Of a stretch of 64,000 bases of DNA, positions 32,371-43,697 are shown piece after piece. Made by a program: the position numbers and the translations under genes. Under the pieces are notes generated by a model. The model saw nothing but the letters and a program-made list of their open reading frames with translations, searched no databases and was not told the DNA's origin. Each line of letters starts with the position of its first letter. The stretch's first letter is position 1. This stretch comes from Rutstroemia sp. NJR-2017a BVV2 (lineage: Eukaryota > Ascomycota > Leotiomycetes > Helotiales > Rutstroemiaceae), in assembly GCA_002946415.1 (NCBI GenBank), contig NJPS01000006.1:558001-622000 (forward strand), read 5' to 3'.

Positions 32371-32952
32371 ATGTCACCCTCCCGAGGCACTGCACACGCT
32401 TCCCCAAGCACGTCTCAAACAACCTCAACCTCACCCTCCGCCGAACTCACTCCCACCGAAAACACCGCCAATCTCCGCTCCTCCCACGCCCTCACCTCCC
32501 TCAAACAGAACATCAACTACCTCATCGCGCCGTCCTCGCCCAGCGCGCCTCGCCCCGCCCGTCTGCGCACGCGCGCCCTTCTGCGCTCTCTACACTATAT
32601 CTCAGTATTTGTATTCTGGCGGGTAATCCGGTATGCGAAATATGCGGCCATGGGCAGTATTGTGGCTGCGCTGAGCGCAACGACGATCGGGAGTTTTGCG
32701 ACGGGGATTGGATGGGTGGTAGCGCCGACCGGGGTGCTGGGGTGTGTAGGGATGGGGCTGGTCTGGTGGGTGGGGAAGTGGGCTTTTAGGAGGACGAGGG
32801 TGGGAAGGAGGTTGGAGGAGGGGTTGGTGAGGAAGGGGGTGGAGGGGGAGAGGAGGGATGCGAATATGGGGGGAGAGATGGAGAGGGCGGAGGGGGTTAG
32901 AGGGACGGGAGAGTGGAGAGATGTTACGGGTCCGAAGGCTGTGCCGTGGTGA
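32371..32952 (+). CDS. Small two-helix membrane protein of unknown function
   Basis: A single frame of 193 aa from ATG 32371. The first 35 residues are Ser/Thr/Pro-rich and probably cytosolic. A segment RALLRSLHYISVFVFWRVIR (about 69-88) leads into two hydrophobic helices, AAMGSIVAALSATTIGSFAT (about 92-111) and VVAPTGVLGCVGMGLVWWVG (about 116-135). A basic, Gly/Glu-rich tail ends in KAVPW. The layout suggests a hairpin in a membrane with both ends on one side. I do not recognise the family. Bases 32640-32950 are strongly G-rich on the plus strand, unlike the first half of the gene. Confidence 0.65.
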   Translation: MSPSRGTAHASPSTSQTTSTSPSAELTPTENTANLRSSHALTSLKQNINYLIAPSSPSAPRPARLRTRALLRSLHYISVFVFWRVIRYAKYAAMGSIVAALSATTIGSFATGIGWVVAPTGVLGCVGMGLVWWVGKWAFRRTRVGRRLEEGLVRKGVEGERRDANMGGEMERAEGVRGTGEWRDVTGPKAVPW

Positions 32953-33527
32953 AAGGGGTAGATAATCTTCATGATGATTCGTTGCTTTTATTATCACTTT
33001 ATCTTGATAAGTTGACTACCTGGTATAGAAACTTCGAGAGACTGATATTAAGAATACTCCCTCCTACTGAAATTAGCCTCCTCTATATCACCTGCAATGA
33101 CTATCTATCGACAATCTCCTCGAAAGCTATTGACTAAGAAGAGTCAATGCACTCATGTGACCGGAGGAGCACTGATTTAGTTTTGTACATCTACCTGATG
33201 ATATGCTTTGAGATACGTGTGTTCTCAGCATAGTTACCGCACAATGTGGGATGCAGCAGGCTATAAGGTTGCATTACCACAAGACTGATATGGATCCTAT
33301 GTTAAATAGCTCTACCCGAATCCTGCACTTCCTTCCGCCTTTGGTTATTCACAATCCAACACCATTTTGAGGCCAAGTGAACGAGCATATATTTCCATTC
33401 AATAAGCGGGAAACTGTATCGAACGCATTAGTTGAATTCCGGGTTTAAGACCGCGACCTGTTGCCCGGCGCTCTCACATCCTTTCAGAAGTAAAAAGGAA
33501 AATGAAACAGCATCTTTTCCACCCGAA
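32953..33527. other. Intergenic, no gene seen
   Basis: AT-rich spacer between convergent genes, with only short frames. Confidence 0.5.
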
Positions 33528-35286
33528 TCACAAACTACCCCCAATTATCTCAGCAGCTTGTAGAGCGAGTGCATAAGTACAGGCCTGATAATGCGCTGCA
33601 ATGGGAAGTGGGATCACACTGGCATCTACAACACGTAGTCCTTCAACTCCGTATACACAAAAATTGCTGTCGACAACTTTACCCATAGAAGCCGTCCCAG
33701 CTGGATGATATACAGTCCTATAACACAAATTAGCATAAATTTCTCTTGGCGGAAAGGATTACTACATACTTCCCACGTGCTCTGATACGTTCATCGAGCT
33801 CCGCATCCTCAGCCTTCCAGTCCAATGGCTTTTCGCCAGCGGATACAGTCTCTATTTCTATCAATGCCTGACCCTCTGTGGTGCTCAGCATCGCCTCCAT
33901 TATCTTTCTCATCCCTGTACGTAATACATATCGATCGACTTCTGTTGAGAAATAGTTTGGATCAATGACTGGTGCTGCGGTAGGATCAGTCGATGCAAGT
34001 GTGACGCTTCCTCTGGAAGTCGGAAGGCCTCCAAAAACAACTGTCGTGACATGGCTTCCGTCCATTGGTATGACGGGATCGGATTGATTAGCCCCAACGT
34101 AAACAGTAAAACATTCTACGTGAGAGCGGGGTGGGTTCAAAAGCGGATGCACGTCGTCTACTGATCCTTCATCTTTGATCAACGCATCTTTAAGTCCGTC
34201 GTGAGGAACCGTGAGCGTGACGACCCAGTCCATTGGCGTACCCTTCGCAAAGTTGGGATTGTTGAATAATGGGGACCCAAGGGCGTATCCAGCTTCTGGA
34301 CTTTTTAGTTTCCACCATTGGGCTACAGACATGTGGTCATGGAGGTTCTTTCCGACGTAGGGCGCATTAACTACTTGTTGAATGCTATGAGCAGCTAGCT
34401 CATTCGACGGCCCAATTCCAGAAAGGAGAAGAATCTGAGGAGTGCGGTATGCACCAGCCGAAACAATAACTTCCTTCGCGGCAGTAATCTTGCTACCATC
34501 CGCAAGCTCCACACCAGTTGCCCTTGGCGTTGTTCCATGACTGTCAATGAGCACACGCGCCACCAAGGTCGATGTCATGACTTTGACTCCATTGAGCGGA
34601 AAGGCGGAACTCGCGAGTTGTCTATGGCCATCTTTTCTGTTTTCTACAAGCTCGCCAAGTCCTTGCGGGGAGCCAGAATTCGCATCATCGTTGTAGTTTA
34701 CGCCGATAGATTCCCACGCCTTCCGAATATTTTCACGTAAGGGATAGTCTCGGCCGGTAGACGAAACTGATTGGGTGTAGAGAGGACCTTCATAACCGTG
34801 CTGAGTGTTCAATCCTGATTTGTGGTAATGCTCAGTCTGGCGAAAGTAAGGGAGAAGCCCTTCGTAGCTCCATCTGGGGTCGTTGACTAGCTTTCCCCAG
34901 GCGTTGTAATCGTTGGCATCGCCACGTATCCAGCCCCCTGGATTAGATTTAAGTCTCGGAATGTCAAAATGTGTAGAAGATTAGAACCTAAACTCACCTG
35001 CGTTGATGGCTGATGCTCCTCCTAGAGCCTTCCCCGCGTTATTGGCTATGATTCTATTGTTGAGATTACGCTGGGGAACCGTAGAATAGCCCCAGTCTAG
35101 CTCTGAGCCTACCAGAAACGGCCCGTTCGCCGAGTCGGTCACCAAAGGATTTTCGGAAACATCTGGCCCGGCTTCTATGACAAGAATGGACCAACTGGGA
35201 TGGGTTTCATGAAGGCGGGATGCTACTACCGAGCCGGCGATGCCGCCACCAATAATGATGTAATCATATTTGAGTGTTTGCGCCAT
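33528..35286 (-). CDS. GMC-family FAD oxidoreductase (alcohol/choline dehydrogenase-like)
   Basis: The exons are 35286..34998, 34937..33770 and 33717..33528, giving 548 aa; introns start GTGAGT and GTATGT. The FAD site DYIIIGGGIAGSVVASRL lies at about 8-25, with E38 in VIEAG to bind the ribose. The GMC signature GKALGGASAINAGGWIRG is at about 85-102. SAGAYRTPQILLLSGIG is the second signature, with Ala-Gly-Ala before the Thr-Pro. Active-site VYHPAGTASMG has His at about 490, and AAHYQACTYA supplies a second His at about 528. There is no signal peptide, so the enzyme is probably intracellular. GMC enzymes oxidise alcohols to aldehydes or acids with FAD; the substrate cannot be read off. The protein is full length and looks intact. 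Confidence 0.94.
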
Positions 35287-36276
35287 TGTGTGGTCTTTAT
35301 CTGGGAAGACGAGCTAACCATAATTGTTAGTTCCCTCAGTAATATCACTATATCCTGAGTGAATAATGTGAACTCACCAACGCTTCGAAGTTTTTCAATA
35401 GAAAAAAGAATACTCAACAAAACATAAGCAGATAATTCACTTTCAAGGGAGGTTTTAAGTAAATTGAAGGTCGTTCTAAGATCACCAACTTTGGAGATGT
35501 TGCTTCGTTGCGAATGCCACGAAAATGTTGGTTGTGGGATTCAGTTCTATGTACCCAACAGTTGCATCTATCGCCCCATCACAGCGGCACAGCACAACAC
35601 TACACGCTACAAATGTTGGAACCCGCCATCTTATTTCTCCAGCTACATCATTTGCTGGCCTGTATTATTGGATTTCATGCATAAAAATATTTTATATTCT
35701 GCTGTGGTTTTGTATCCCCGTAGTCGAGCTTTTGCAGCAATGGGTACCAGTAATTGGCTCCAGTTAATCGCGAAAGGGTCTTCGAGGGGTATCAAAGATC
35801 CCAAATCTGTGCTGTCCCCCCATTCGCCTCTTCTGTCCTTGCCCCCACCCTTGCTTTATCATGGTCAATTGGGTCTTCCAGTACGAGCTGTATCTGCAGT
35901 CCCAACAGTCTGGTTCGCTTGCAGCCAGTTGTTACTGCATACAAGAATGTGCGTATGGGCCGATTAGCCCCAAGAAATGGATATCATCTGTTGAAAGCTG
36001 GTTGGTGCGCGTCTCTAATATGGCATAGTAAAACGCAGTCGGTGACAGGAGTGGCAGGTAACATTCTTCTTCTTGGACTTGATTCTCAATGTTAGGAACG
36101 ATTACTATCTAGAAACCCAGTTTTGCAAACCGCAAACGCCTTTTATACACCCCAACTCCAAGCTACCAAAAACTCCATGAATCCTACTTAACAGTCTCCC
36201 ATCACCCTCCAAACTCCTATCATATATATACACCAAAACCCTTCTCCCCCCCTTCCTTTCCAATTCACCCACTACC
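35287..36276. other. Intergenic, no gene seen
   Basis: It holds the upstream region of the GMC gene and the 3' region of the next minus-strand gene. A plus-strand frame at 35464-35967 (167 codons) is open but Cys/Leu-rich in a haphazard way and has no support. Confidence 0.45.
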
Positions 36277-38280
36277 CTAATTCTCCCCCTCCGCCTCCTT
36301 CACCTTCCACTCATCCTCCTTCGTCACCCCCTTCGCAACCAAGGTGCAATCATACGTCCCCCACTTCTCAAAGTACACCGACCGTCCAAAATCAATCGTC
36401 ATCTGAATCGCCTTTTCGAACCCATCCGGATTCTTATAATATGGTTCGCCCTGCCCACCAGTCTGCTGTCTCTGCCACGTATTCCGCCCATTGGCGCCGG
36501 TGGAGTATTTATTGAGGACTAGGTCTCTGGCTACGTCTAGCAACTTGCGGTAGTCGGGGGAATCGGGGGTGTCGGATATCCATTTTCCGGGTTTGGGTGG
36601 GGGTTTAGAATGTGCGGTATCGAGTGATCTTTTCTCGGATTTGGCGGATTCGATTTCTCGTTTAGAATTTTGGCTCTGCTCGTTTTCAGAACTCTGACTA
36701 TCGTTGCGAGATTGGCCGCCATTTTGAGCCTCCTGCTGCTGGGTGTTGATTTCTTCCGCCTGGGCATCAAGCTCTGCTTGTTCTTTTTCGGCCTCCTCCT
36801 CAATATGTGCATGGGCGTCAGCTTCAGCTTTTTGTAGAGCTGCTGCCACATTTTTGGCCTCCTCTTGTTCTTTCGACTGTTCTACTAAATCTTCCATCTC
36901 TTTCGTCTTTCGCGCTTTCTCAACATCCTCTGGTCTTGACTGGTCGGTAAAGCTCGCTTCTCCTGTTCCTTTCTTTCTGTACAAGACTAATAAGTCATCT
37001 AGACTATTCGCTACGTCGTAAATGGATCCAGCCCCTAGTTTGTCTGTTCCGTCGAAGTTATTACCAATTGTTGTCATGAGATGCTTTGGCTCGTTTGTTT
37101 CAAATCCAGCCATAGCTAGTCGGTCATACATATCGCAATCGGTACTGTAGAATGGAATCGTGGTGTCGAATCCACCAACAGCTTCGTATGCTTCCCGGTT
37201 GACAAGAGTAAGATAGTCGAAGGCAAAAAACCGCATTGCCCATGGTTTGCTAGGATCCGAAGCATTGGGATCTGGATCTGGTGACTTCGCCTGTCTGAGA
37301 ACTTCGACTGCGTGTTTGTATATCGTCCTATGTCCTGCATAATCATCTTCTTTATGCATATCATCCTCCAATGTGATAGGAATGATATCCATATGGCTCC
37401 AGAAATAATGGTCGAGTTCCATGTCGATTGCGGTCCAGAGAAAGAAGTTCTGAAGTTGTGCGAAGGTGTAAAGTGTCGGAGTGACGATGACATTCACACC
37501 TAGCAGGTGGAGACGAGTGTGGTTCAGGAAAAACGGATTCTGCATAGAGAGTTGACCCAGTTGGTTAGATTTCATAGTTCCAGTATTCTCGATGACATAA
37601 ATATCTTCAGCAGGCCATCCTGCTGTTATCCAGCCGACCACTGTCTGCTGAAGGAGACGCCAATTGCGAGTAAATCCGATGAAGAGTGGAGTACGCTCTT
37701 TGACATGTGGATTTGGAGGCTGGTTCCAGGGAGGCACTGGGGGTAGATCGTCTTTCGAATGTGCTGCCATCGCAAGGGGGAAGTTATCTCCAATCGATGC
37801 TTGCTGACTTTCGCTGTTAGAGCTTGAATCTGGTTGGCCGTCATGAGATTGCTCAGGTTGCTCAGATTGCTCATTTTGTGATTCCTCTGCCTGCTCCTCT
37901 GGCTCCGAGTTTTGATCCGAATCAGAGCTAGGTATTGAGGTCTCTTGGGAAGGAGTCGATTCTGTAGGCAAATCTTGTGCTTGGGATGCACCGATCTCTG
38001 TTTCTTGTGTCGATGTTGTCGTCGATGTCGAAGAAGTAACAACTTCCGTCCCACCAGCAACCTCAGCAACTGCTGTTTCTACTCCAGACGGACTTGCCGT
38101 CGTTGGCGTAGTCATCACCGTTTCTTCTGCCGACGTAACATCATGAAGTGCTGGGGCACTACCAGCTTTTTCGAGCACACTCCCCACTGACCCATGGAAA
38201 GTACTAGGTAACATGTATCTCCAAGTACACAGAAAAGCCAATACGACCAGAATCAGTGACTTCGCCCTATACACCGTCAT
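36277..38280 (-). CDS. Type II membrane protein with glycosyltransferase-like lumenal domain
   Basis: One exon, 667 aa. A short basic start (MTVYRAK) and a single membrane anchor at about 7-24 (SLILVVLAFLCTWRYMLP) suggest a Golgi or ER type II protein. A Ser/Thr/Glu/Gln-rich stem runs to about 185. The ordered domain (about 195-435) contains TPLFIGFTRNWRLLQQTVVG, EDIYVIENTG, AIDMELDHYFWSHMDIIPIT, WAMRFFAFDYLTLVNREAYE and FYSTDCDMYDRLAMAGFET. Aspartate-containing patches such as HMDI and STDCDMYD fit a GT-A-type fold. A charged coiled coil (about 465-555) and a C-terminal conserved block (KWISDTPDSPDYRKLLDVAR ... FEKWGTYDCTLVAKG) follow. The fold call is from pattern only; donor and acceptor are unknown. 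Confidence 0.8.
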   Translation of the reverse strand: MTVYRAKSLILVVLAFLCTWRYMLPSTFHGSVGSVLEKAGSAPALHDVTSAEETVMTTPTTASPSGVETAVAEVAGGTEVVTSSTSTTTSTQETEIGASQAQDLPTESTPSQETSIPSSDSDQNSEPEEQAEESQNEQSEQPEQSHDGQPDSSSNSESQQASIGDNFPLAMAAHSKDDLPPVPPWNQPPNPHVKERTPLFIGFTRNWRLLQQTVVGWITAGWPAEDIYVIENTGTMKSNQLGQLSMQNPFFLNHTRLHLLGVNVIVTPTLYTFAQLQNFFLWTAIDMELDHYFWSHMDIIPITLEDDMHKEDDYAGHRTIYKHAVEVLRQAKSPDPDPNASDPSKPWAMRFFAFDYLTLVNREAYEAVGGFDTTIPFYSTDCDMYDRLAMAGFETNEPKHLMTTIGNNFDGTDKLGAGSIYDVANSLDDLLVLYRKKGTGEASFTDQSRPEDVEKARKTKEMEDLVEQSKEQEEAKNVAAALQKAEADAHAHIEEEAEKEQAELDAQAEEINTQQQEAQNGGQSRNDSQSSENEQSQNSKREIESAKSEKRSLDTAHSKPPPKPGKWISDTPDSPDYRKLLDVARDLVLNKYSTGANGRNTWQRQQTGGQGEPYYKNPDGFEKAIQMTIDFGRSVYFEKWGTYDCTLVAKGVTKEDEWKVKEAEGEN

Positions 38281-39746
38281 TTTGTAAGAAATCCTCGCCC
38301 AATAACAAGACTATCGACGACGCGCTTCAGCAGATGGCGTGATGAACCGTTGAGATCGCATAAGAAAGTCAATCTCCGAGTCTTGAGCATTTTGTTATAC
38401 TCTGTACTCCCACCAACATACACTTGTAACACCAGCCCCACAAGTTGTAGACTGGACCTGCAGCGAAAGAGCTCATCCCCACTCCTTGAGCAGGCACCAG
38501 GGTCTTCCAAGCTGACTCAATCAAGATCTTACTGTACCAACGGCCAATCCTCTAGAGAGGCTTTCCCACATGGGCCTCATTTTCTCGCATGGGGTTGGCT
38601 GCTGAGGTACGAAGTATGTGATGCAATGCAGTAGGCCTTGCCTGTTCCTGAAGTACAGTGCGGACGCCACGCCACCACACACGCAATTCATGATATCTTG
38701 GCGCTTGGATGTAGGCCGGTCACTCCCGCCCCTAAGGCCTTTTCCATCATAGGTTAGCAGTTGTACTGTTAGGCCACTGTACGACAAGGGTTCTGAAACT
38801 GCCGCGAATACCTGTGGGGCCCCTGTGCGATAAGTAAACCTCCAATCTTGGCTACATAGTAATTACTATATTTGAAGAACGGCATTCGTAGGCTCCTGTG
38901 AGTTCTCCGCAGCCAACAACTATTGGTGTGGACGAAAAAGCTTGTTTAAGAAATATTGTCGTTAAAGTTAGACTTCTTCTTGAAACATGTTTCGATCTGT
39001 CAAACTTCTGGATCGTCGGATTCTCGGGTTCGGGTTTTTGAGATGGATTTTGAAGGTGCGACTTGCAATTTCCAAACTTGCTGGGAAGTCATTCCTTGCT
39101 GCAGATCGAGATGCACAATGCCTTACCATGGCAGGCTGCTACTCATTTAACACGAGAAAATTCGAAAATCTATCTTAGAATATGCGATTTTCATCTCGAT
39201 ATTTTGGTGGTCAGTACCATACAATGCTGGGATTTCTACGTACTCGAGCGATCACACGCTGACAACTGAAATTACGGTACGTTTCGTACGAAGTAATCAT
39301 CGGAGAACAAACCCTCCGCGTCCAGGTAAGTTTGCGATGAATGAATGAGATCTCCTCATATCGAACCAGTAATGGGACTAGTATTTTCAGTATTTTGTAT
39401 ACACCCCACTATAGTAAGATATATTAGAATCTTAAGGATATATTATTGTAATTATTATTAGATTCTATGTTACTAATAATATATAACTTACTTTGAGTTG
39501 AAATATTACTAATATTAGTAATATACTGAAATACCGGAATATAGTATATTCCTAAGTATCGAACGTACGTATAGCTTCACAAAGAAGACCTAGCTCGTAG
39601 CTCGGTCAAATGCGCTGTGATAACATCTCTAGTGTAATCTATCCATTGCCCCTCAGCATATCCAATTAACAAAGCCTCAAACTCCATAACAATGCAATAA
39701 TGTTTCGTCTATCCTATCTATCCCAAATCATTGACATAATTTTATT
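38281..39746. other. Intergenic, no gene seen; AT-rich element near 39.4 kb listed separately
   Basis: About 1.4 kb between two minus-strand genes. Short frames near 38956-39269 overlap each other and have no support. The start of the stretch should contain the promoter of the type II membrane protein gene. Confidence 0.45.
39378..39540. repeat. AT-rich palindromic block, possible small inverted-repeat element
   Basis: A perfect 22-bp palindrome (39503-39524, core TATTACTAATATTAGTAATA) lies in a block of TAATATTA-type words. The left edge (AGTATTTTCAGTATTTT, about 39380-39396) resembles the reverse complement of the right edge (GTATTTCAGTATATTACT, about 39517-39535), so a short inverted-repeat element of about 160 bp is possible. 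No target duplication was found. Confidence 0.45.
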
Positions 39747-41965
39747 CTACCGGTTATGCTTCGCAAACTTATCATTTCCCTGAAATCCCCTCTCATCACC
39801 ATCATTATCATTGTTCCTCTTCGGCTTCAGCCTCCTCAAACGATGTCCCATTCGCTTCCTCCATTTATGACCCGCTCTCTTTATTCTCTTGCGCGGATAA
39901 TTGACCGGCGACTCTCCACCCGCAAAAATCGCCGCATCGTACAGAAAGGCACCAAATATAGCTCCAGTAATTGGTGCACACCAGTTCCCCCAGATCCAGT
40001 ACACGTTGGTGAACAGATTGGTGCCGTATCCCAAAGCGCAAAGCGCAAGACGAGGTCCTAGATCCCGAGATGGGTTCATCGCGGCGCCAGTATTGTATCC
40101 GAACGCCATACTAAGCACAGTGACTACGAGACCCATGATAAATGCCGACATGCCGGCTCCAGGTGGTGCGTTCATGTCGTCTCCGAGAGCTAGGACTGCG
40201 ATGGCTAGGATGGCTGTCCCGGTAAATTCATTGAAGAATGCGGTACTCTCGTTGATCCAGGCGTATCTAGGGTAGGTGATGAAACTGCCTGATGTGTTGC
40301 TATTTGCTAGGTTTGCGCCGCCATATTCGAGGATGTCTCGTTGGTAGAGACCAAATGCGATCAGCGCTGCTAAGAAGCCACCTAGGATTTGAGCGAGGAT
40401 GTACATGGGTACTTTTCGAAGAGGAAATCCACGGTATATCCAAAGCATTATCGAGATGGCCGGGTTCAAATGTGCTCCGGAAATTCCACCTGCAATGTAG
40501 ATGCCGAGCATACTTGCGAACCCCCAGGCAAAGTCTGTCGTAACTTCATTGCCAGCAGGGATTGCATTCTTGCTAGATGTTGTAACAACCAGATCTGCGC
40601 AAAATCCAAGCGTAAGCTGGACCGTAACCTGCGTCGAAGTGTTAGTTGGGTGTTTCTCTACCTCGAAATAACGAACATAGGACTTACGGCAAGTAATTCC
40701 GCCAATGGTTCTCTGAATCGCAGTCGGATAACAGACCAATGCGTATGGAGATTATGAATTTCATCATCATAGTTCGGATCATATGCTTTCAGAGGCACCT
40801 CCTCACCAATCCAGTCTCCACCCAAATCATCATCACCAGGAGTCTGCGTGACTTCAGAGGCTGCATCATCCGGGTAGCCAAAGCTTGGGAAGCGATCTAC
40901 TTGCGAAGTGTGCGAGCGTACGCCATCAAATGATAATGGACGATCGAGCGGTCGCTCAGGCGATGCCAGATCCTCCTCATCTGTTTTATGCGGCTCAGGT
41001 TCCTCCTCAATAACCTGGGATGGCGCAGTTAACGGTTCCGTGTGCGAGAGACCTTGTTGACTAACTGGCGGAACCAGCCCGTGTGCTTCGAGGAGGTTGT
41101 TCTCTCGTTGTTGTCTGGAATTTTGAAGTTGCGTTGAGATTCTGTTCAATTTCAAGGTCGGTTCTATCCTACCTGATTCTAAATCGACATCTGCTGGAGG
41201 CGGTGCTTGTTGTGCTGCGTTGACCTCACTGCGAGTTGGGATCATTCCCGGACGAACAACACGTGGAAGGGGCTTCGCCAGACCCCATACAGGCCTAATG
41301 TTTTCTGGCTGATCATAGGCTGGATTGAGTTGGGTGTATCCGGGGTCGACATATGGTTGATTGGTAACAACTGCGGCTTCGACTGGAGCGGGGCCTGCCA
41401 ATGAAAAGTTGTCTGCCCCAGTGTCTACTCCTGTAGCTGCTATGGCAACAGTCGGCCTTCTTTGCAGCGTTGCTCCCCTTGGACGTCCTCCACTTTGACT
41501 CAATCGTGGTCGAAGTCCTGAAGAGCTTGCCCGAGGTCGTCCCGTGGACATACTATCTCGTGGAGCAGCAGCAGCACGCTCGGGTATGATGCCAATTCTT
41601 CCTCCAGGAACAATTGCTGTTCCTCGCCTGGTGATCTGCCTCTTTGGTAAAACCGGATCATTTTCCGGGATTTGACTGGTTAAGGTTCTTCCCCGTCTCC
41701 GTGGTGCATCTGGAGACATCTGATTTCGACGTGAAGGCATAGTATCAAATCGTTTCAATGGCTTTATTCTCGGGTCCTCTGCTGAAGGCGATGGTACAGG
41801 CGGCACGGAAGAGCTTGCTTCACCTGCATTTTCAGGCTGTGCTGGCCCCGTCTCATTGTTATTTTCCCCAGCACTTCCTTTGCTGCTGCTCGGAACAGGA
41901 TGGACTGAGTCCGGCTCCTGATCCGCCATGATTAATAACTTTCCAAATGTCACTGTAAAGCTCAA
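39747..41965 (-). CDS. Aquaglyceroporin with long disordered N-terminus (Fps1-like)
   Basis: The exons are 41965..40688 and 40628..39747. The second Met (41929, MADQEPDSVHPV) is the more likely start, giving 707 aa against 719. The intron starts GTAAGT and ends GACGCAG. Residues 1 to about 410 are Ser/Pro/Arg/Gln-rich with PRLSQSGGRPRGAT-type basic stretches. The MIP channel begins at REPLAELLAVTVQLTLGFCA. It carries SGAHLNPAIS as the first NPA box and NTGAAMNPSRDLGPRL as the second, where NPA is NPS. The Asp after the Arg is the glycerol-facilitator mark. The tail is basic. In yeast, Fps1 releases glycerol at low external osmolarity and its N-terminal region gates the pore; a like role here is inference. 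Confidence 0.92.
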
Positions 41966-42874
41966 TGAGGAAGGGACGTCGCTGAGATGCTAGAAACGAC
42001 AACTTGCAAACAAACAGATGAAGTCACACAGACATTACTAACGAACAAAAACAGAAAAGCGACTGGGAATAAAGGAGTAAAATCTGGAGATAAGAGAAAT
42101 CATATATTTGCGTCTATCAAAATTGAGTGGGGACGAACATCTTCCTATCAAGCAAATCCCGACTTTTCCCATCAAGCTTTTTCTGATCTTGCTCGAGCGT
42201 CAGTTCCTCCTGTAGGAACCCACCAGATTAGAACCTAAAAGGAAAGGGGAAAGGGGAAAGCACCGGCAGCATGATGGCAATTCGTGGTTGTTCGTACGGT
42301 TTCCACTTTTTTCTAGATATTTATGGAACTTCGGCAGCAAAAATTTGGGATGTTCAGGGAGCACACCCAACTGTGGCGTGGTGGGAGTGGAGCTGCATGC
42401 GGTACTTCATCAATCAAAGTTCATCAAAAATACTTGTAAGAGACCCTACTCCCTACTTTAAAGTAGCTTCAGATTCGGACCCGGGAAACGAGAAGCTGCG
42501 TCATACAGCGTCAGCGTCACCGTCACCGTCACCGTCAAGTGTCGAGCTGGACCTCGACCCCGAAGTACTGGAGTATTCAGTATCAGTCATGTGATCGACT
42601 TTTGATAGGCACGTTTCACTTTTGCTCCTGTTACTTAAGCTGTAACGGATAACTCGGGAACGGAACATTCCCGCTTTTCCAACGTCATTGTTAGTGGCCG
42701 AACACCATCCTACTAGTACTTTAAAGTATGTTGGTAGTGTTTCAACCCTCCACTACAAAAATAATACCAAGTACCACCACCAGTGCACCAACACGAGGAA
42801 TCTAGAACCTTCGCTCGTACCACCCAAAACCCAAACGAAAACGCCATTTTTTCTTCAGACATGCAACAGCGACC
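41966..42874. other. Upstream region of the aquaglyceroporin gene, no gene seen
   Basis: No coding signal. It contains a short tandem of CGTCAC hexamers at about 42510-42537. The last 150 bases are AC-rich. Confidence 0.5.
42510..42537. repeat. CGTCAC hexamer tandem
   Basis: Four to five consecutive CGTCA(C/G) units. A simple repeat. Confidence 0.8.
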
Positions 42875-43697
42875 TCAAGAAACTCCCACATTCTTGCAAG
42901 CCTCCACCAAATCCGGTATCTCATCCGCCGTCTTCGAAACCCCACCCCACTTGATCGTCCCCATCCCATCCGTCGCCCAACATCCTCCCACCACCCACCT
43001 ATTCCCACTAGGATCGACCTCTCTCCCCCAAATGCCCTCCTCCTTCCCCAATTTCTGCATCGCCCATTGCGTCCACGGATTCAGCAAGTGCCACGTCGTG
43101 CTCACCCCCAACCCCCAATTAGAATAGATCTCCCGGTCCTCGTCCACCACCACCGAAATATCCCATGCCCCGCCCACCTGCTGCACCCATCTCTCGGTTG
43201 CGGCGCGCGAACTGTGCGATACGGCGATGAAGCGGATGTTTTGGTGTTTATTCGCTAGGCGACGGAGTTCGAGGAAGGTTTTTTCTGCGACTTTGTTTGA
43301 TTCCTGTTAGTTTTTCTGATGCAGCTGGGGAATTGTAGGCCTGGAGATCAGGTAAGGGGAGCATACAAGGACATCCGCAATGTCTTAAGAAAACCACAAC
43401 GGTCGGTCTTCTATCCGCAGCCGGCAGCATCAGCTTCGGCGCGTTTGGCGCTCGTGTTCCAATTACTGGTGAGAGAGCTACTTCAATGATTGCTGGTGGT
43501 GGATTCGCCCATGATTTCCAGGACTTCGGCACCTCGATGTTGGAGAAGGTATTTGCCCACGACTCTCCATCGGGGTTTGCTCCATTCTTAGAAGATGAAG
43601 CTTTCTTGTCGTTGGAACTGTAATCGAATCCTGCGAGAGCATTGGACGGCAGTCCCGCTTTGCGAAGGGCTATTTTGGTGGTAAGTTTGCTGAACAT
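42875..43697 (-). CDS. AhpC/TSA-like thioredoxin-fold protein
   Basis: The exons are 43697..43367 and 43290..42875, giving 248 aa. I use the acceptor AAACAAAG at 43291, because the nearer CTAACAG would break the frame. The redox-like site is FLRHCGCPFAEKTF (about 104-117), with Cys107 and Cys109 framing a Gly, followed by LRRLANKHQNIRFIAVSHS. Later come WDISVVVDEDREIYSNWGLG and WVVGGCWATDGMGTIKWGG. These fit the fungal AhpC/TSA-like family of thioredoxin-fold proteins, which are thought to reduce peroxides or act as thiol oxidoreductases; the true activity is not proven for most. The first 50 residues are basic then Ser/Lys-rich and could be a mitochondrial leader. No secretion signal. Confidence 0.85.

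Noticed and set aside
35464..35967. 167-codon plus-strand frame
   Set aside because: It has an irregular composition and no domain, and overlaps another frame. It lies in an ordinary intergenic region.
43267..43300. CTAACAG acceptor nearer the donor in the thioredoxin-fold gene
   Set aside because: It shifts the frame. The next AG (AAACAAAG) restores CGCPFAEKTF, which fits the family.
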